Part shown: positions 1 through 6,619 of the stretch, in pieces
How the letters are laid out: every line of letters starts with the position of its first letter
Position numbering within the stretch: position 1 is the first letter of the stretch
Source: Candidatus Geothermarchaeota archaeon
Lineage (GTDB): Archaea; Thermoproteota; Nitrososphaeria; Geothermarchaeales; JDFR-13
Direction of reading: 5' to 3'
Length of the DNA: 9,008 nucleotides
NCBI GenBank assembly: GCA_015522055.1
Contig: WAMZ01000153.1
Span: forward strand, 1 to 9,008
The notes under the pieces: generated by a model
The model's database searches: none
What the model was told of the DNA's origin: nothing
The model's input: only the letters and a program-made list of their open reading frames with translations
Program-made: the position numbers and the translations under genes

Positions 1-662
1 ATATATGGTAGGGCTAGCCCCATGGTCTCGGTAAGTATCTGCATGGTGTTGGCGGTGAATAATCCACAGCATGAACCTGGGCCCACGGCGTTCAGCTTCT
101 CCAGGTACTTGGCTTCCTTCTCATCTATCTTACCGCTCTTCAATAATCCTGATAGCTCAAATATGTTCGCGAGTGTAACATATTTATCCTTGAATATGCC
201 CCAAGCTGCCTTGACAGGCATCATCGCTCCTCCTAGGACGAATATGGTCGGAATATTGAGTCTGGCTGCCGCCATTAGCATGCCGGGTATAATCTTGTCA
301 CATGACGCTATGCATACAAGCCCATCGAATCTATGTGCCTCGACCATAAGCTCGATGGAGTCAGCTATCAACTCCCTACTCGGTAGGGGCATCCTCATAC
401 CCTCGTGCCCCATGGCAAGCCCATCACATATTGCTATGGTATTGAATTGGAATGGTATTCCACCAGCTTCTCTGATCCCCTCCTTCACCGCTTCGCCAAG
501 CCTATCTAGATGTATATGTCCAGGGACGATCTCGTTCCATGAGTTAGCTATACCTATGAATGGACGTTTAAAGTCGTCGTCATCTAGGCCAAGCCTCCTT
601 AATAGTGTTCGATGGGGGGCTCTCTCCCACCCCTCGATAAGCTCCCTACTCCTCCACACCAT
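1..662 (-). CDS. ilvD: dihydroxy-acid dehydratase, N-terminal 220 residues (partial at window edge)
   Basis: Reading the minus strand from ATG at 662 gives an open frame of 220 codons that runs off the left edge. It matches the IlvD/Edd family, whose IlvD members dehydrate 2,3-dihydroxy acids to 2-keto acids in valine, leucine and isoleucine synthesis, using an Fe-S cluster. Visible family motifs are ANSWNEIVPGHIHL (39-52), FNTIAICDGLAMGHEGM (73-89), PSRELIADSIELM (94-106), SCDKIIPGMLMAAARLNIP (120-138) and GPGSCCGLFTANTM (194-207). Cys121 and Cys198 are the likely cluster ligands. The early Cys of the plant/mycobacterial 2Fe-2S type is Gly48 here, as in Escherichia coli-like enzymes. The start is chosen because a TATA-like box lies about 26 bases upstream, which suggests a leaderless mRNA; an in-frame GTG at 668 is possible. 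Some archaeal homologues also dehydrate sugar acids such as gluconate, so substrate range is open. The family assignment is secure. Confidence 0.93.
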   Translation of the reverse strand, partial: MVWRSRELIEGWERAPHRTLLRRLGLDDDDFKRPFIGIANSWNEIVPGHIHLDRLGEAVKEGIREAGGIPFQFNTIAICDGLAMGHEGMRMPLPSRELIADSIELMVEAHRFDGLVCIASCDKIIPGMLMAAARLNIPTIFVLGGAMMPVKAAWGIFKDKYVTLANIFELSGLLKSGKIDEKEAKYLEKLNAVGPGSCCGLFTANTMQILTETMGLALPY

Positions 663-682
663 ATTCACACCGAGAAGCCTTG

Positions 683-694
683 GCTATAAAATAA
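683..694 (-). promoter_or_regulatory. TATA-like box for ilvD
   Basis: On the minus strand an AT-rich TTATTTTATAG-like element is centred near 688, about 26 bases before the ilvD ATG at 662. That is the usual archaeal TATA-to-start spacing and would give a leaderless transcript. The 663-757 gap is a divergent promoter region shared with the glycolate oxidase cluster. Inferred from spacing and composition only. Confidence 0.5.
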
Positions 695-757
695 TTAATT
701 AACCTCTGAGCTATATTTTGAGCCTCGTCTATACCAATCGATGCCAATTATAGAGTA

Positions 758-2245
758 TTGTCTAAACGAAGATTATTAGTGGATTATTGTGATATAGATT
801 TTAGTAGGTGTATACCATTGAATAGGCATATAGAGGAGCTCATAAAGCTCCTTGGGGAGGATAAGGTATCCACCGACCCAATAACTATTAAGCTATATTC
901 TAAAAATGCAGTCTACTATGAGGGCAGCGCATTGGCTGCTGTATTCCCAGAGTCGACGGTGGATGTATCGAAGTTGGCTAGGTATGCCTATGAAAATGAC
1001 TTAAAGATATATCCGCAGGGGTCTGCCAGCGAGATTGTTGGATCGAGCACACCTAGAGAGGATGGGATAGTCGTCAATTTCATGAGGATGAGGAAGATCA
1101 AGGAAATCAATTATGTCGATTCATATGTGGTTGCCGAGCCTGGTGTACGCCTAATAGAGCTGAATAATGTTTTGAGGAGGGATGGCTATATGTTTCCTAT
1201 AGACCCCGCATCCATTAAAAGCGCCACTGTTGGAGGGGCGATAAACAGTGGGTCTGGAGGGATGATGGGCGCTAAATACGGTACTATGAAGGATTGGGTC
1301 CTCGGCCTCGAGGTTGTTCTTCCAGATGAAGATGGAACTGTATTGAGGCTTGGTGGTAAGACAACCAAGAATAGAGAGGGGTATGACCTGATCCGCTTGA
1401 TTGTTGGGAGTGAGGGTACACTTGCCCTTGTTACTGAGTCGACTCTAAGGATAACATTGGCTCCAGAGAGAGTCGTAACTGTCGCTGGCTTCTTTGGGGA
1501 TCTTGAGGATCTCATGGCCTGTGTTGTTGAGATTAAGAAGAGTAAGTTAGATGTCTTGATCATGGAGTTCGTGGATGACGCTACCGCTAAGATGACGGTA
1601 GAGACGTTGGGCTCTAAGGTTGTCGGGGAAGGGCATCTCCTCATAACCAGTGTATCGACGGTTGATGAGGCTGCCGAGAGAGTTAGGGACGCCCTAGTAC
1701 ATATTTATGACGAGGCTGGGGCGAATAAAATATATTCTGCATTGACGATGGAGGAGGCTGAGGATATGGGTATCTTCGATATTAGGAGGAATCTATATCC
1801 AGCCTCTATAAAGATGGCCTCTATGGGGCTTAGGGATGATGAGGAGAAGCCATATATATTTGTTGAAGATATATCGGTGCCGCCTACAAAGCTGGTAGAG
1901 GCCGTGAGAAGATTGAGGAATATATCGGATAAATATGGATTCCCTATGGTTCTAGGCGGGCACGTCGGCGATGGAAATCTCCACCCAGTCGTGTGGATTA
2001 GGGAGAGTGAGAGGGATAAGATGGAGCAGTTCAACAAATTCGTACTGGACATTATGGAGATGGCCATTGAACTGGGTGGAGTAATCAGTTCTGAGCATGG
2101 GATAGGCACGGTCAAGAAGGACGGGCTTATCATGAGCTTCCGATCCAAGAATAGCCTTAAGGCGTTAAGATTGATGCATGAGATAAAGAAGATATTCGAC
2201 CCGAAAAATATCTTGAATCCGGATAAGATGCTGCCGAGTGTGTAG
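758..2245 (+). CDS. glcD: FAD-binding (S)-2-hydroxy-acid / D-lactate oxidoreductase, GlcD-like subunit
   Basis: A 495-residue protein of the GlcD/Dld family, which uses noncovalently bound FAD to oxidise 2-hydroxy acids such as glycolate or D-lactate. The N-terminal PCMH-type FAD domain (about 45-220) shows YPQGSASEIVG (85-95) and the FAD-loop run PIDPASIKSATVGGAINSG (147-165), followed by YGTMKDWVLGLEVVLPDEDG (174-193). The C-terminal FAD-oxidase domain carries GGHVGDGNLHP (His402, His409) and SSEHGIG (His447), the family's metal and substrate site. It is the first gene of a tight cluster with two GlcF-like subunits. The start is uncertain. TTG at 758 is the longest. GTG at 779 lies about 27 bases after TTATAG at 748-753 and could be leaderless. 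TTG at 818 (residue 21) follows AGGTG at 806-810 with a 7-base spacer and fits usual family N termini. Glycolate versus D-lactate cannot be settled from sequence; the downstream aminotransferase favours glycolate. Confidence 0.9.
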   Translation: MSKRRLLVDYCDIDFSRCIPLNRHIEELIKLLGEDKVSTDPITIKLYSKNAVYYEGSALAAVFPESTVDVSKLARYAYENDLKIYPQGSASEIVGSSTPREDGIVVNFMRMRKIKEINYVDSYVVAEPGVRLIELNNVLRRDGYMFPIDPASIKSATVGGAINSGSGGMMGAKYGTMKDWVLGLEVVLPDEDGTVLRLGGKTTKNREGYDLIRLIVGSEGTLALVTESTLRITLAPERVVTVAGFFGDLEDLMACVVEIKKSKLDVLIMEFVDDATAKMTVETLGSKVVGEGHLLITSVSTVDEAAERVRDALVHIYDEAGANKIYSALTMEEAEDMGIFDIRRNLYPASIKMASMGLRDDEEKPYIFVEDISVPPTKLVEAVRRLRNISDKYGFPMVLGGHVGDGNLHPVVWIRESERDKMEQFNKFVLDIMEMAIELGGVISSEHGIGTVKKDGLIMSFRSKNSLKALRLMHEIKKIFDPKNILNPDKMLPSV

Positions 2246-2249
2246 GCAG

Positions 2250-2549
2250 ATGGATGGGCTAGAAGATATTAAACGTGATATTCTGAGAGACGTATTGAAA
2301 TGTTCCTATTGTGCGATGTGTGAGTGGGTCTGCCCCACTATAGATGTAGAATCCAATAATAGGATATATGGGCCTAGGGGTAGGATCAACCTAATAATAA
2401 CTTACCTACGCGAAGGCATATATAGCGAGACACTCATCGAATCAATCTATACATGCCTTCTATGTATGGCATGTACCTACCAGTGCCCAGCCGGTATAGA
2501 TATCGCGGAGGACATTAGGAGATTTAGGATGATCCTGGATGGTGTATAG
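2250..2549 (+). CDS. two-cluster ferredoxin-like subunit, N-terminal half of a split GlcF
   Basis: A 99-residue iron-sulfur protein with two classical 4Fe-4S motifs: CSYCAMCEWVCP (Cys18, 21, 24, 28) and CLLCMACTYQCP (Cys69, 72, 75, 79). Between them lies YGPRGRINLI, the linker typical of the ferredoxin module of GlcF/LldE/HdrD-type subunits. It should pass electrons from the FAD of the preceding GlcD-like protein to the following CCG protein or a membrane acceptor. ATG at 2250 starts 5 bases after the GlcD stop codon. An in-frame GTG at 2238 would add four residues (starting M-C-R-Q) and overlap that gene; neither start has a strong ribosome site. In many bacteria this module is fused to the CCG domains. 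Here it stops at 2549 and the next gene begins in another frame with its own GGTG site, so a natural split is likelier than a frameshift. Confidence 0.88.
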   Translation: MDGLEDIKRDILRDVLKCSYCAMCEWVCPTIDVESNNRIYGPRGRINLIITYLREGIYSETLIESIYTCLLCMACTYQCPAGIDIAEDIRRFRMILDGV

Positions 2550-2551
2550 AG

Positions 2552-3529
2552 ATGTCCATGAGACACGTTAAGAACAAAAACCAAATTATCAGAATAATAA
2601 GGGATAACATAGTTAGGCGTGGCACCCCGATATACCTGAGTAGGTGGGCGAGGCTCGGATGGATAGAGGGCTTGAATGTAGATGGGGAGGGTGAATATCT
2701 ATTCTTCACCGGGCTTATGTACCAGATGACCCCATACATCGAGAGTATGGTATCAAGACTCTCTAGACTTAATAAATCGATACTACTCGATATTGGTAGC
2801 AAGCTCAATCGATTAATAGATATTTCTAGGCTCTTCTCAAAAGTTGATGGTGATAGGGTTAGGCATGCACACCAAATAATTAGGTCAATTTACCTCCTTC
2901 TAGTGAACTCGGGTGTAGATATTTATTATAATCCTGGTTTAGATGTGTATGCTGGGACGCTTCTCCACGACTTTGGTCTAGAGGACGATCTAAGTATATA
3001 TGCCTACAAAGTATATAGGCGGCTAGAGGAGGTTGGTGTAGATAAAGTCGTAACCATTGACCCCCATACAACATATATGCTTAAAGAAGTCTATCCCAAA
3101 TATATCGATGATTACAGCCTTGAAGTATATCCCTATATTGACCTTATAAAGGCAACTAATAGTAATAGCCATGTTGATAATAAAACTGATTCAATTTATG
3201 TTATACATGACCCATGCTACTATGCAAGGGCTCTCAAGAAGTCGGTAATATATAGAGATATCCTCAAGGGATATGGCATTAAATATGTTGAGCCTAGATT
3301 CGCTAGGCTTGAGACCTACTGCTGCGGAGGCCCAATAGAATCTCTCTCACCTGAGTTCTCGGCGAATATCGCTAGTAGACGTTTGGAGATGCTTAGGGAA
3401 ACCGGTGCAGATAAAGTAATTGTATTATGTCCAATATGTCTAGCTAATCTTCGGAGGGCCGCGGGCCATCAAGATTATATTCTAGACTTCTCGGAAATAT
3501 TGGCCAGCTATACTGGGGACAAGTCATAG
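2552..3529 (+). CDS. CCG-domain (cysteine-rich) protein, C-terminal half of a split GlcF, with a degenerate first CCG domain
   Basis: A 325-residue protein related to the cysteine-rich half of GlcF and heterodisulfide reductase subunit D. The C-terminal CCG domain is intact: HDPC (Cys222), YCCGGP (Cys257, Cys258) and CPIC (Cys293, Cys296), residues expected to bind an iron-sulfur cluster. The N-terminal half has the shape of a second CCG domain but lacks its cysteines: FFTGLMYQ (52-58) stands where F-x-GC is usual, and YAGTLLHDFG (133-142) where CCG-x-P-L-x-x-x-G is usual. It probably forms an electron-transfer complex with the GlcD-like and ferredoxin proteins. Start ATG 2552 is 2 bases after the previous stop and 7 bases after GGTG at 2541-2544; ATG at 2558 is an alternative with worse spacing. 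The electron acceptor (quinone or other) is unknown and no membrane helix is evident. Confidence 0.82.
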   Translation: MSMRHVKNKNQIIRIIRDNIVRRGTPIYLSRWARLGWIEGLNVDGEGEYLFFTGLMYQMTPYIESMVSRLSRLNKSILLDIGSKLNRLIDISRLFSKVDGDRVRHAHQIIRSIYLLLVNSGVDIYYNPGLDVYAGTLLHDFGLEDDLSIYAYKVYRRLEEVGVDKVVTIDPHTTYMLKEVYPKYIDDYSLEVYPYIDLIKATNSNSHVDNKTDSIYVIHDPCYYARALKKSVIYRDILKGYGIKYVEPRFARLETYCCGGPIESLSPEFSANIASRRLEMLRETGADKVIVLCPICLANLRRAAGHQDYILDFSEILASYTGDKS

Positions 3530-3572
3530 TTTTAACTGTGTATCGGGAATAAAATTATATGTGTGATCCTTT

Positions 3573-4658
3573 ATGAGGCTGTTCACGGCTGGGCCAGTGG
3601 CTTGTTTCCCATGGGTATTGGAGGAGATGTCTAGGCAGATGTTTAGCCATCGGAGCCCCGAGTATCAGGATATACATATGGAGACTATTGAGTTGCTAAA
3701 GTGGTTCCTCAACACAGATGGCCATGTAATCTTGACTCCATCGAGTGGCTCAGGTCTAATGGAGGCATCTATAAGGAATGGTGTATCGGTTGGGGGGACT
3801 GTATTGGTGAATGTGATAGGTGCATTTGGCGAGCGTTATAGTGAGGTCGTCGAGACCAACGGCAGGAAGGCATTGAAGCTGGTGTTTAAGTTAGGCGAGC
3901 CCATAGACATTGAGATACTTGATAAATATCTCTCCCAGCATCCAGAGGTGGAGGCGGTGGCGGTTACCCATAACGAGACATCAACAGGCGTGATTAACGA
4001 CCTCGAGGCAATATATAATACCATTAAAAAATACGATGTAATGCTATTCGTGGACGCGGTCTCATCGATGGGTGCAGTCGACATAGATCTAAGGCGGATA
4101 AAGGCTGACTTCATATTCAGTAGTAGTCAGAAAGCCTTCGGTGTACCGCCCGGACTCGCCTTCGCCGCTTTCAGCGATAGATTCCTTGAGAAGGCTGGTG
4201 AGGTGAGGGATAGGGGATGGTACTTCGATATCCCCCTATACGTGAAATATTTGGATAAGGCTAGGAGCACACCTAGTACGCCACCCATCCCCCAAGTATT
4301 AGGGCTTAGGGCCACCCTCATGAGGATTAGGGAGATGGGTAAGGATAGATGGTTCAGGATGTATCGGGAGAGGGCTGAGCGTATAAGGAGTGGTGTAAAG
4401 GACCTGGGGCTCAGGCTTGTTGCCAGGGAGGGTTATGAGAGCCCCACCATAACGGCGGTATACACCCCTAAAGGCGTGAAGGGAGACGATATTTATTACG
4501 GATTGAGGGAGAGGGGTATAGAGGTGGCTAAAGGATATGGCCCACTAAAAAATGAGACATTTAGGATTGGACACATGGGGCATATAACAGATGAGGATAT
4601 AGATGTATTATTCAATGAGCTACATGACCTAATTAATATGCTAGTTAAAAAGGTTTAG
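3573..4658 (+). CDS. class V aminotransferase, probable alanine/serine-glyoxylate aminotransferase
   Basis: A 361-residue PLP-dependent enzyme of the aminotransferase class V family, close in layout to alanine-glyoxylate and serine-pyruvate/glyoxylate transaminases. The N terminus LFTAGPVACFPWVLEEM and MFSHRSPEYQDIH (24-36) are typical of this group. TPSSGSGLMEAS (55-66) is the phosphate-binding region, VTHNETSTGV (131-140) lines the substrate site, VDAVSSMG supplies Asp161 for the PLP ring nitrogen, and SSSQKAFGVPPG supplies the Schiff-base Lys187. The end RIGHMGHITDEDIDVL is also characteristic. It starts 43 bases after the GlcF-like genes on the same strand, so it may be co-transcribed and turn glyoxylate made by that complex into glycine. 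A short GTGAT at 3563-3567 lies 5 bases before the ATG. Aspartate aminotransferase or cysteine desulfurase roles are less likely given these motifs. The amino donor cannot be read from sequence. Confidence 0.88.
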   Translation: MRLFTAGPVACFPWVLEEMSRQMFSHRSPEYQDIHMETIELLKWFLNTDGHVILTPSSGSGLMEASIRNGVSVGGTVLVNVIGAFGERYSEVVETNGRKALKLVFKLGEPIDIEILDKYLSQHPEVEAVAVTHNETSTGVINDLEAIYNTIKKYDVMLFVDAVSSMGAVDIDLRRIKADFIFSSSQKAFGVPPGLAFAAFSDRFLEKAGEVRDRGWYFDIPLYVKYLDKARSTPSTPPIPQVLGLRATLMRIREMGKDRWFRMYRERAERIRSGVKDLGLRLVAREGYESPTITAVYTPKGVKGDDIYYGLRERGIEVAKGYGPLKNETFRIGHMGHITDEDIDVLFNELHDLINMLVKKV

Positions 4659-4720
4659 TAGTGCGTCTTATTCAATTTGTCTATTTTAATGTATATCGTA
4701 TTGACTTTAGCCTCTCCATA

Positions 4721-4740
4721 TTTATATATTTATTTATATA
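4721..4740 (+). promoter_or_regulatory. TATA-rich promoter of superoxide dismutase
   Basis: An uninterrupted run of T and A with repeated TTTATATA units ends about 24 bases before the ATG at 4764. This is right for an archaeal TATA box giving a leaderless or nearly leaderless mRNA. The run also explains the spurious hydrophobic extension of the frame upstream of 4764. GTGAT at 4755-4759 could add weak ribosome binding. Confidence 0.6.
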
Positions 4741-4763
4741 ACAGTGTTGTATTAGTGATTATT

Positions 4764-5363
4764 ATGAATCGTGTATCCTTACCTCCATTGCCATATAATT
4801 ATGATGCTCTGGAGCCGGTGATATCAGAGACCATTATGAGGCTTCACCATGACAAGCATCATCAGGGATATGTCAATAAGGCTAATGCTGCTATCGATAA
4901 GCTTGAGAAGTATAGGCGCGGTGAGCTTGAGCTGGATATCAGGGCTACCCTGAGGGACCTAAGTTTCAACCTAAATGGACATATCCTCCACTCTATATTC
5001 TGGCCAAACATGGAGCCCCCAACCGAGGATAATACTCCAGGTGGCCTTATAGGCGATAAGATAGATGAGTTCTTCGGTGGATTCGAGGCTTTCAAGAAGG
5101 AGTTCGAGGCAGCGAGTAAGACTGTAGAGGGTGTTGGATGGGGCCTGCTTGTATGGGATCCACTATCAGAACAGCTTCTCGTTGTCCAGGTTGAGAAGCA
5201 TAATTTGATGCATATTGCTGGTTCAGAGGTACTACTGGCCCTCGATGTATGGGAGCATGCATATTACCTACAGTATAAGAATGACAGGGGGAGTTATGTA
5301 ACGAATTGGTGGAAGGTAGTTAATTGGGATGATGTAGATAATAGGCTTCAGAAGGTTATTTAA
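4764..5363 (+). CDS. sod: Fe/Mn-family superoxide dismutase
   Basis: A 199-residue cytoplasmic enzyme that converts superoxide to hydrogen peroxide and oxygen. The start LPPLPYNYDALEP is standard for the family. The four metal ligands are visible: His28 in LHHDKHHQGYV, His76 in NGHILHSIFW, and Asp161 and His165 in LALDVWEHAYYLQYKN. GVGWGLLVWDP (123-133) and the ending NWWKVVNWDDVDNRL are as in other crenarchaeal SODs. Where many Mn/Fe enzymes have an active-site Gln, the QVEKHN segment (142-147) may place His146, as suggested for cambialistic archaeal SODs; this is inference, so iron, manganese or both are possible. ATG 4764 is chosen over the in-frame TTG at 4677 because the extra 29 residues come from TATA-rich promoter DNA and match no SOD. 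The gene ends with tandem stops (TAA TAG) and a downstream T-run. Confidence 0.96.
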   Translation: MNRVSLPPLPYNYDALEPVISETIMRLHHDKHHQGYVNKANAAIDKLEKYRRGELELDIRATLRDLSFNLNGHILHSIFWPNMEPPTEDNTPGGLIGDKIDEFFGGFEAFKKEFEAASKTVEGVGWGLLVWDPLSEQLLVVQVEKHNLMHIAGSEVLLALDVWEHAYYLQYKNDRGSYVTNWWKVVNWDDVDNRLQKVI

Positions 5364-5387
5364 TAGTCTCTTGTCATACTCGCACCA

Positions 5388-5402
5388 CCCCACCCCCTTT
5401 TT
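5388..5402 (+). terminator. T-tract terminator after superoxide dismutase
   Basis: A pyrimidine-rich stretch, ACCCCACCCCC then five T, lies 35 bases after the stop codon. Archaeal RNA polymerase commonly stops at such T-runs without a hairpin, and none is evident here. Confidence 0.4.
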
Positions 5403-5425
5403 CTCAAGGTTCTACTCCCGATCTG

Positions 5426-5436
5426 AAATATTTAAT
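5426..5436 (+). promoter_or_regulatory. TATA-like box for the M42 peptidase
   Basis: AAATATTTAAT would place transcription near 5457 and give a leader of about 30 bases ending in the GGTGAG ribosome site. A second AT-rich element, GATATATATA at 5454-5463, lies about 30 bases before the ATG and could instead give a very short leader. The two cannot be told apart by eye. Confidence 0.4.
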
Positions 5437-5478
5437 ACACCGCATCATCTAAGGATATATATAATAATGTGTTAATCT

Positions 5479-5484
5479 GGTGAG
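5479..5484 (+). promoter_or_regulatory. ribosome binding site GGTGAG deciding the M42 peptidase start
   Basis: GGTGAG matches the archaeal anti-Shine-Dalgarno end of 16S rRNA and lies 4 bases before ATG 5489. It overlaps the in-frame GTG at 5480, which argues that GTG is part of the ribosome site and not the start. Confidence 0.5.
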
Positions 5485-5488
5485 TTGT

Positions 5489-6592
5489 ATGGCTGGGTTA
5501 GGAGATATTTTTAATACTTTGAAGAGGTTCTCTGAGGCATTTGGTGTTGCTGGCTTCGAGGACGACATCAGGAATATCGTTATTGACAGTTTGAAGGACT
5601 ATGCTGACGAGGTTAGGGTCGATTCACTGGGAAACGTGATATTTAAGAAATCTGGGGATGAATCTGGACGTAGACTTATGATCGCGGCGCATATGGATGA
5701 GATAGGCCTGATGGTCTCGCATATATCAAAATCTGGCTTCATCTACTTCAAGCCGGTCGGTGGTTGGAACGCCCTTATATTGCCAGGCCAGAGGGTTTTG
5801 ATTATGGCTAGGGATGGAGAGGTGCATAGAGGAGTAGTTGGGCATATCCCCCCACATATCTTGAAACCGGAGGATGCTAAGAAGGTCCCTGAGCTGGAGA
5901 AGCTATATATAGACATTGGGGCAAAGTCGGATGAGGAGGTTAAGAAGCTCGGTATAGAGGTTGGGTCACCCATAGTTATTGAGAGGACGGTGGAGAGACT
6001 CGCGCTAAACAATATAGTCACTGGTAAGGCTTTCGACGATAGAGTGGGTCTAGCTGTGCTAGCCCATGTACTGATGGAGGTCGAGGATCCCCCCGTTGAT
6101 TTCTATGCTGTGGCGACGGTGCAGGAGGAGGTTGGGCTTAAGGGGGCTAGGACATCGGCATTCTCTATATCGCCTGATATAGCATTGGCGCTTGACGTCA
6201 CGATAGCCGCCGACCTACCCGGCGTAAGTGAGCAGGACCAGCTCTCTAAAGTAGGTGGAGGCCCATCCATAACTGTTATGGATGGCAGGGCTGGCTCGGG
6301 TATAATCGCGAACCCCCACATAAAGAATAGGTTGGTTGAGATTGCTGAGCGCCTCAAGATACCGTATCAGCTTGAGGTTTTATCTGGTGGCACGACCGAC
6401 GCAAGTATAATTGCTTTAAATAAGGAGGGTGTACCTGCTGGGGTCGTCTCTATACCAACGAGATATATCCATTCGCCTGTCGAGGTGCTGAGTCTGGAGG
6501 ACTGTGTGAATGCTGTTAAGCTTGTCAAGGAGTTCGTGGCTGAGAGTACTCCCGACTGGATCGAGAGAATTAGATATAGAGTTGTAAAGTAG
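5489..6592 (+). CDS. M42 family metallo-aminopeptidase (TET / deblocking aminopeptidase type)
   Basis: A 367-residue peptidase of family M42 (FrvX/CelM group), cytosolic enzymes that in archaea form tetrahedral dodecamers and trim short peptides from the N terminus. The co-catalytic metal site is complete: His68 and catalytic Asp70 in AAHMDEIGLM, bridging Asp183 in AFDDRVGLAVL, the Glu213-Glu214 pair in TVQEEVGLKGA, Asp236 in ALDVTIAAD, and His328 in RYIHSPVEV. SGGTTDASIIA and GVPAGVVSIPTRYIHSP are also diagnostic. Length fits the usual 340-370 residues. ATG 5489 is preferred to GTG 5480 because GGTGAG at 5479-5484 is well placed for it. It has its own promoter region after the SOD T-tract. 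Older databases call such proteins endoglucanase or cellulase, which is not supported. Side-chain preference (Leu, Glu/Asp, Lys) cannot be judged from motifs alone. Confidence 0.93.
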   Translation: MAGLGDIFNTLKRFSEAFGVAGFEDDIRNIVIDSLKDYADEVRVDSLGNVIFKKSGDESGRRLMIAAHMDEIGLMVSHISKSGFIYFKPVGGWNALILPGQRVLIMARDGEVHRGVVGHIPPHILKPEDAKKVPELEKLYIDIGAKSDEEVKKLGIEVGSPIVIERTVERLALNNIVTGKAFDDRVGLAVLAHVLMEVEDPPVDFYAVATVQEEVGLKGARTSAFSISPDIALALDVTIAADLPGVSEQDQLSKVGGGPSITVMDGRAGSGIIANPHIKNRLVEIAERLKIPYQLEVLSGGTTDASIIALNKEGVPAGVVSIPTRYIHSPVEVLSLEDCVNAVKLVKEFVAESTPDWIERIRYRVVK

Positions 6593-6606
6593 GTTTATCT
6601 CAATAA

Positions 6607-6619
6607 CCTCTCCTTTTTA
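6607..6619 (+). terminator. T-run between convergent genes
   Basis: CCTCTCCTTTTTA lies 15-27 bases after the M42 stop, at the point where the convergent ferritin-CCC1 gene ends (its stop codon is at 6617-6619). It is a plausible T-tract stop for plus-strand transcripts. No matching T-run for minus-strand transcripts is evident nearby. Confidence 0.35.

Noticed and set aside
22..702. Long plus-strand open frame (226 codons)
   Set aside because: It is antisense to ilvD, whose minus-strand frame shows clear family motifs throughout; the plus-strand translation has no recognisable domain.
1186..2148. Two minus-strand open frames of about 150 codons
   Set aside because: Both lie wholly antisense to the GlcD-like gene, show no motifs, and reflect codon bias on the opposite strand.
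2524..2560. Frameshift breaking a GlcF gene in two
   Set aside because: The second part has its own ATG with GGTG at good spacing directly after the first stop, and both parts look intact and well conserved in their motifs, so a natural split is likelier.
4677..4763. In-frame 29-residue hydrophobic extension of superoxide dismutase, looking like a signal peptide
   Set aside because: It is translated from the TATA-rich promoter, starts at a TTG without a ribosome site, and SOD motifs begin right after ATG 4764.
5962..5972. Palindrome TGGGT-C-ACCCA
   Set aside because: Short, inside the M42 coding sequence, and explained by the codons there; no partner site was seen.
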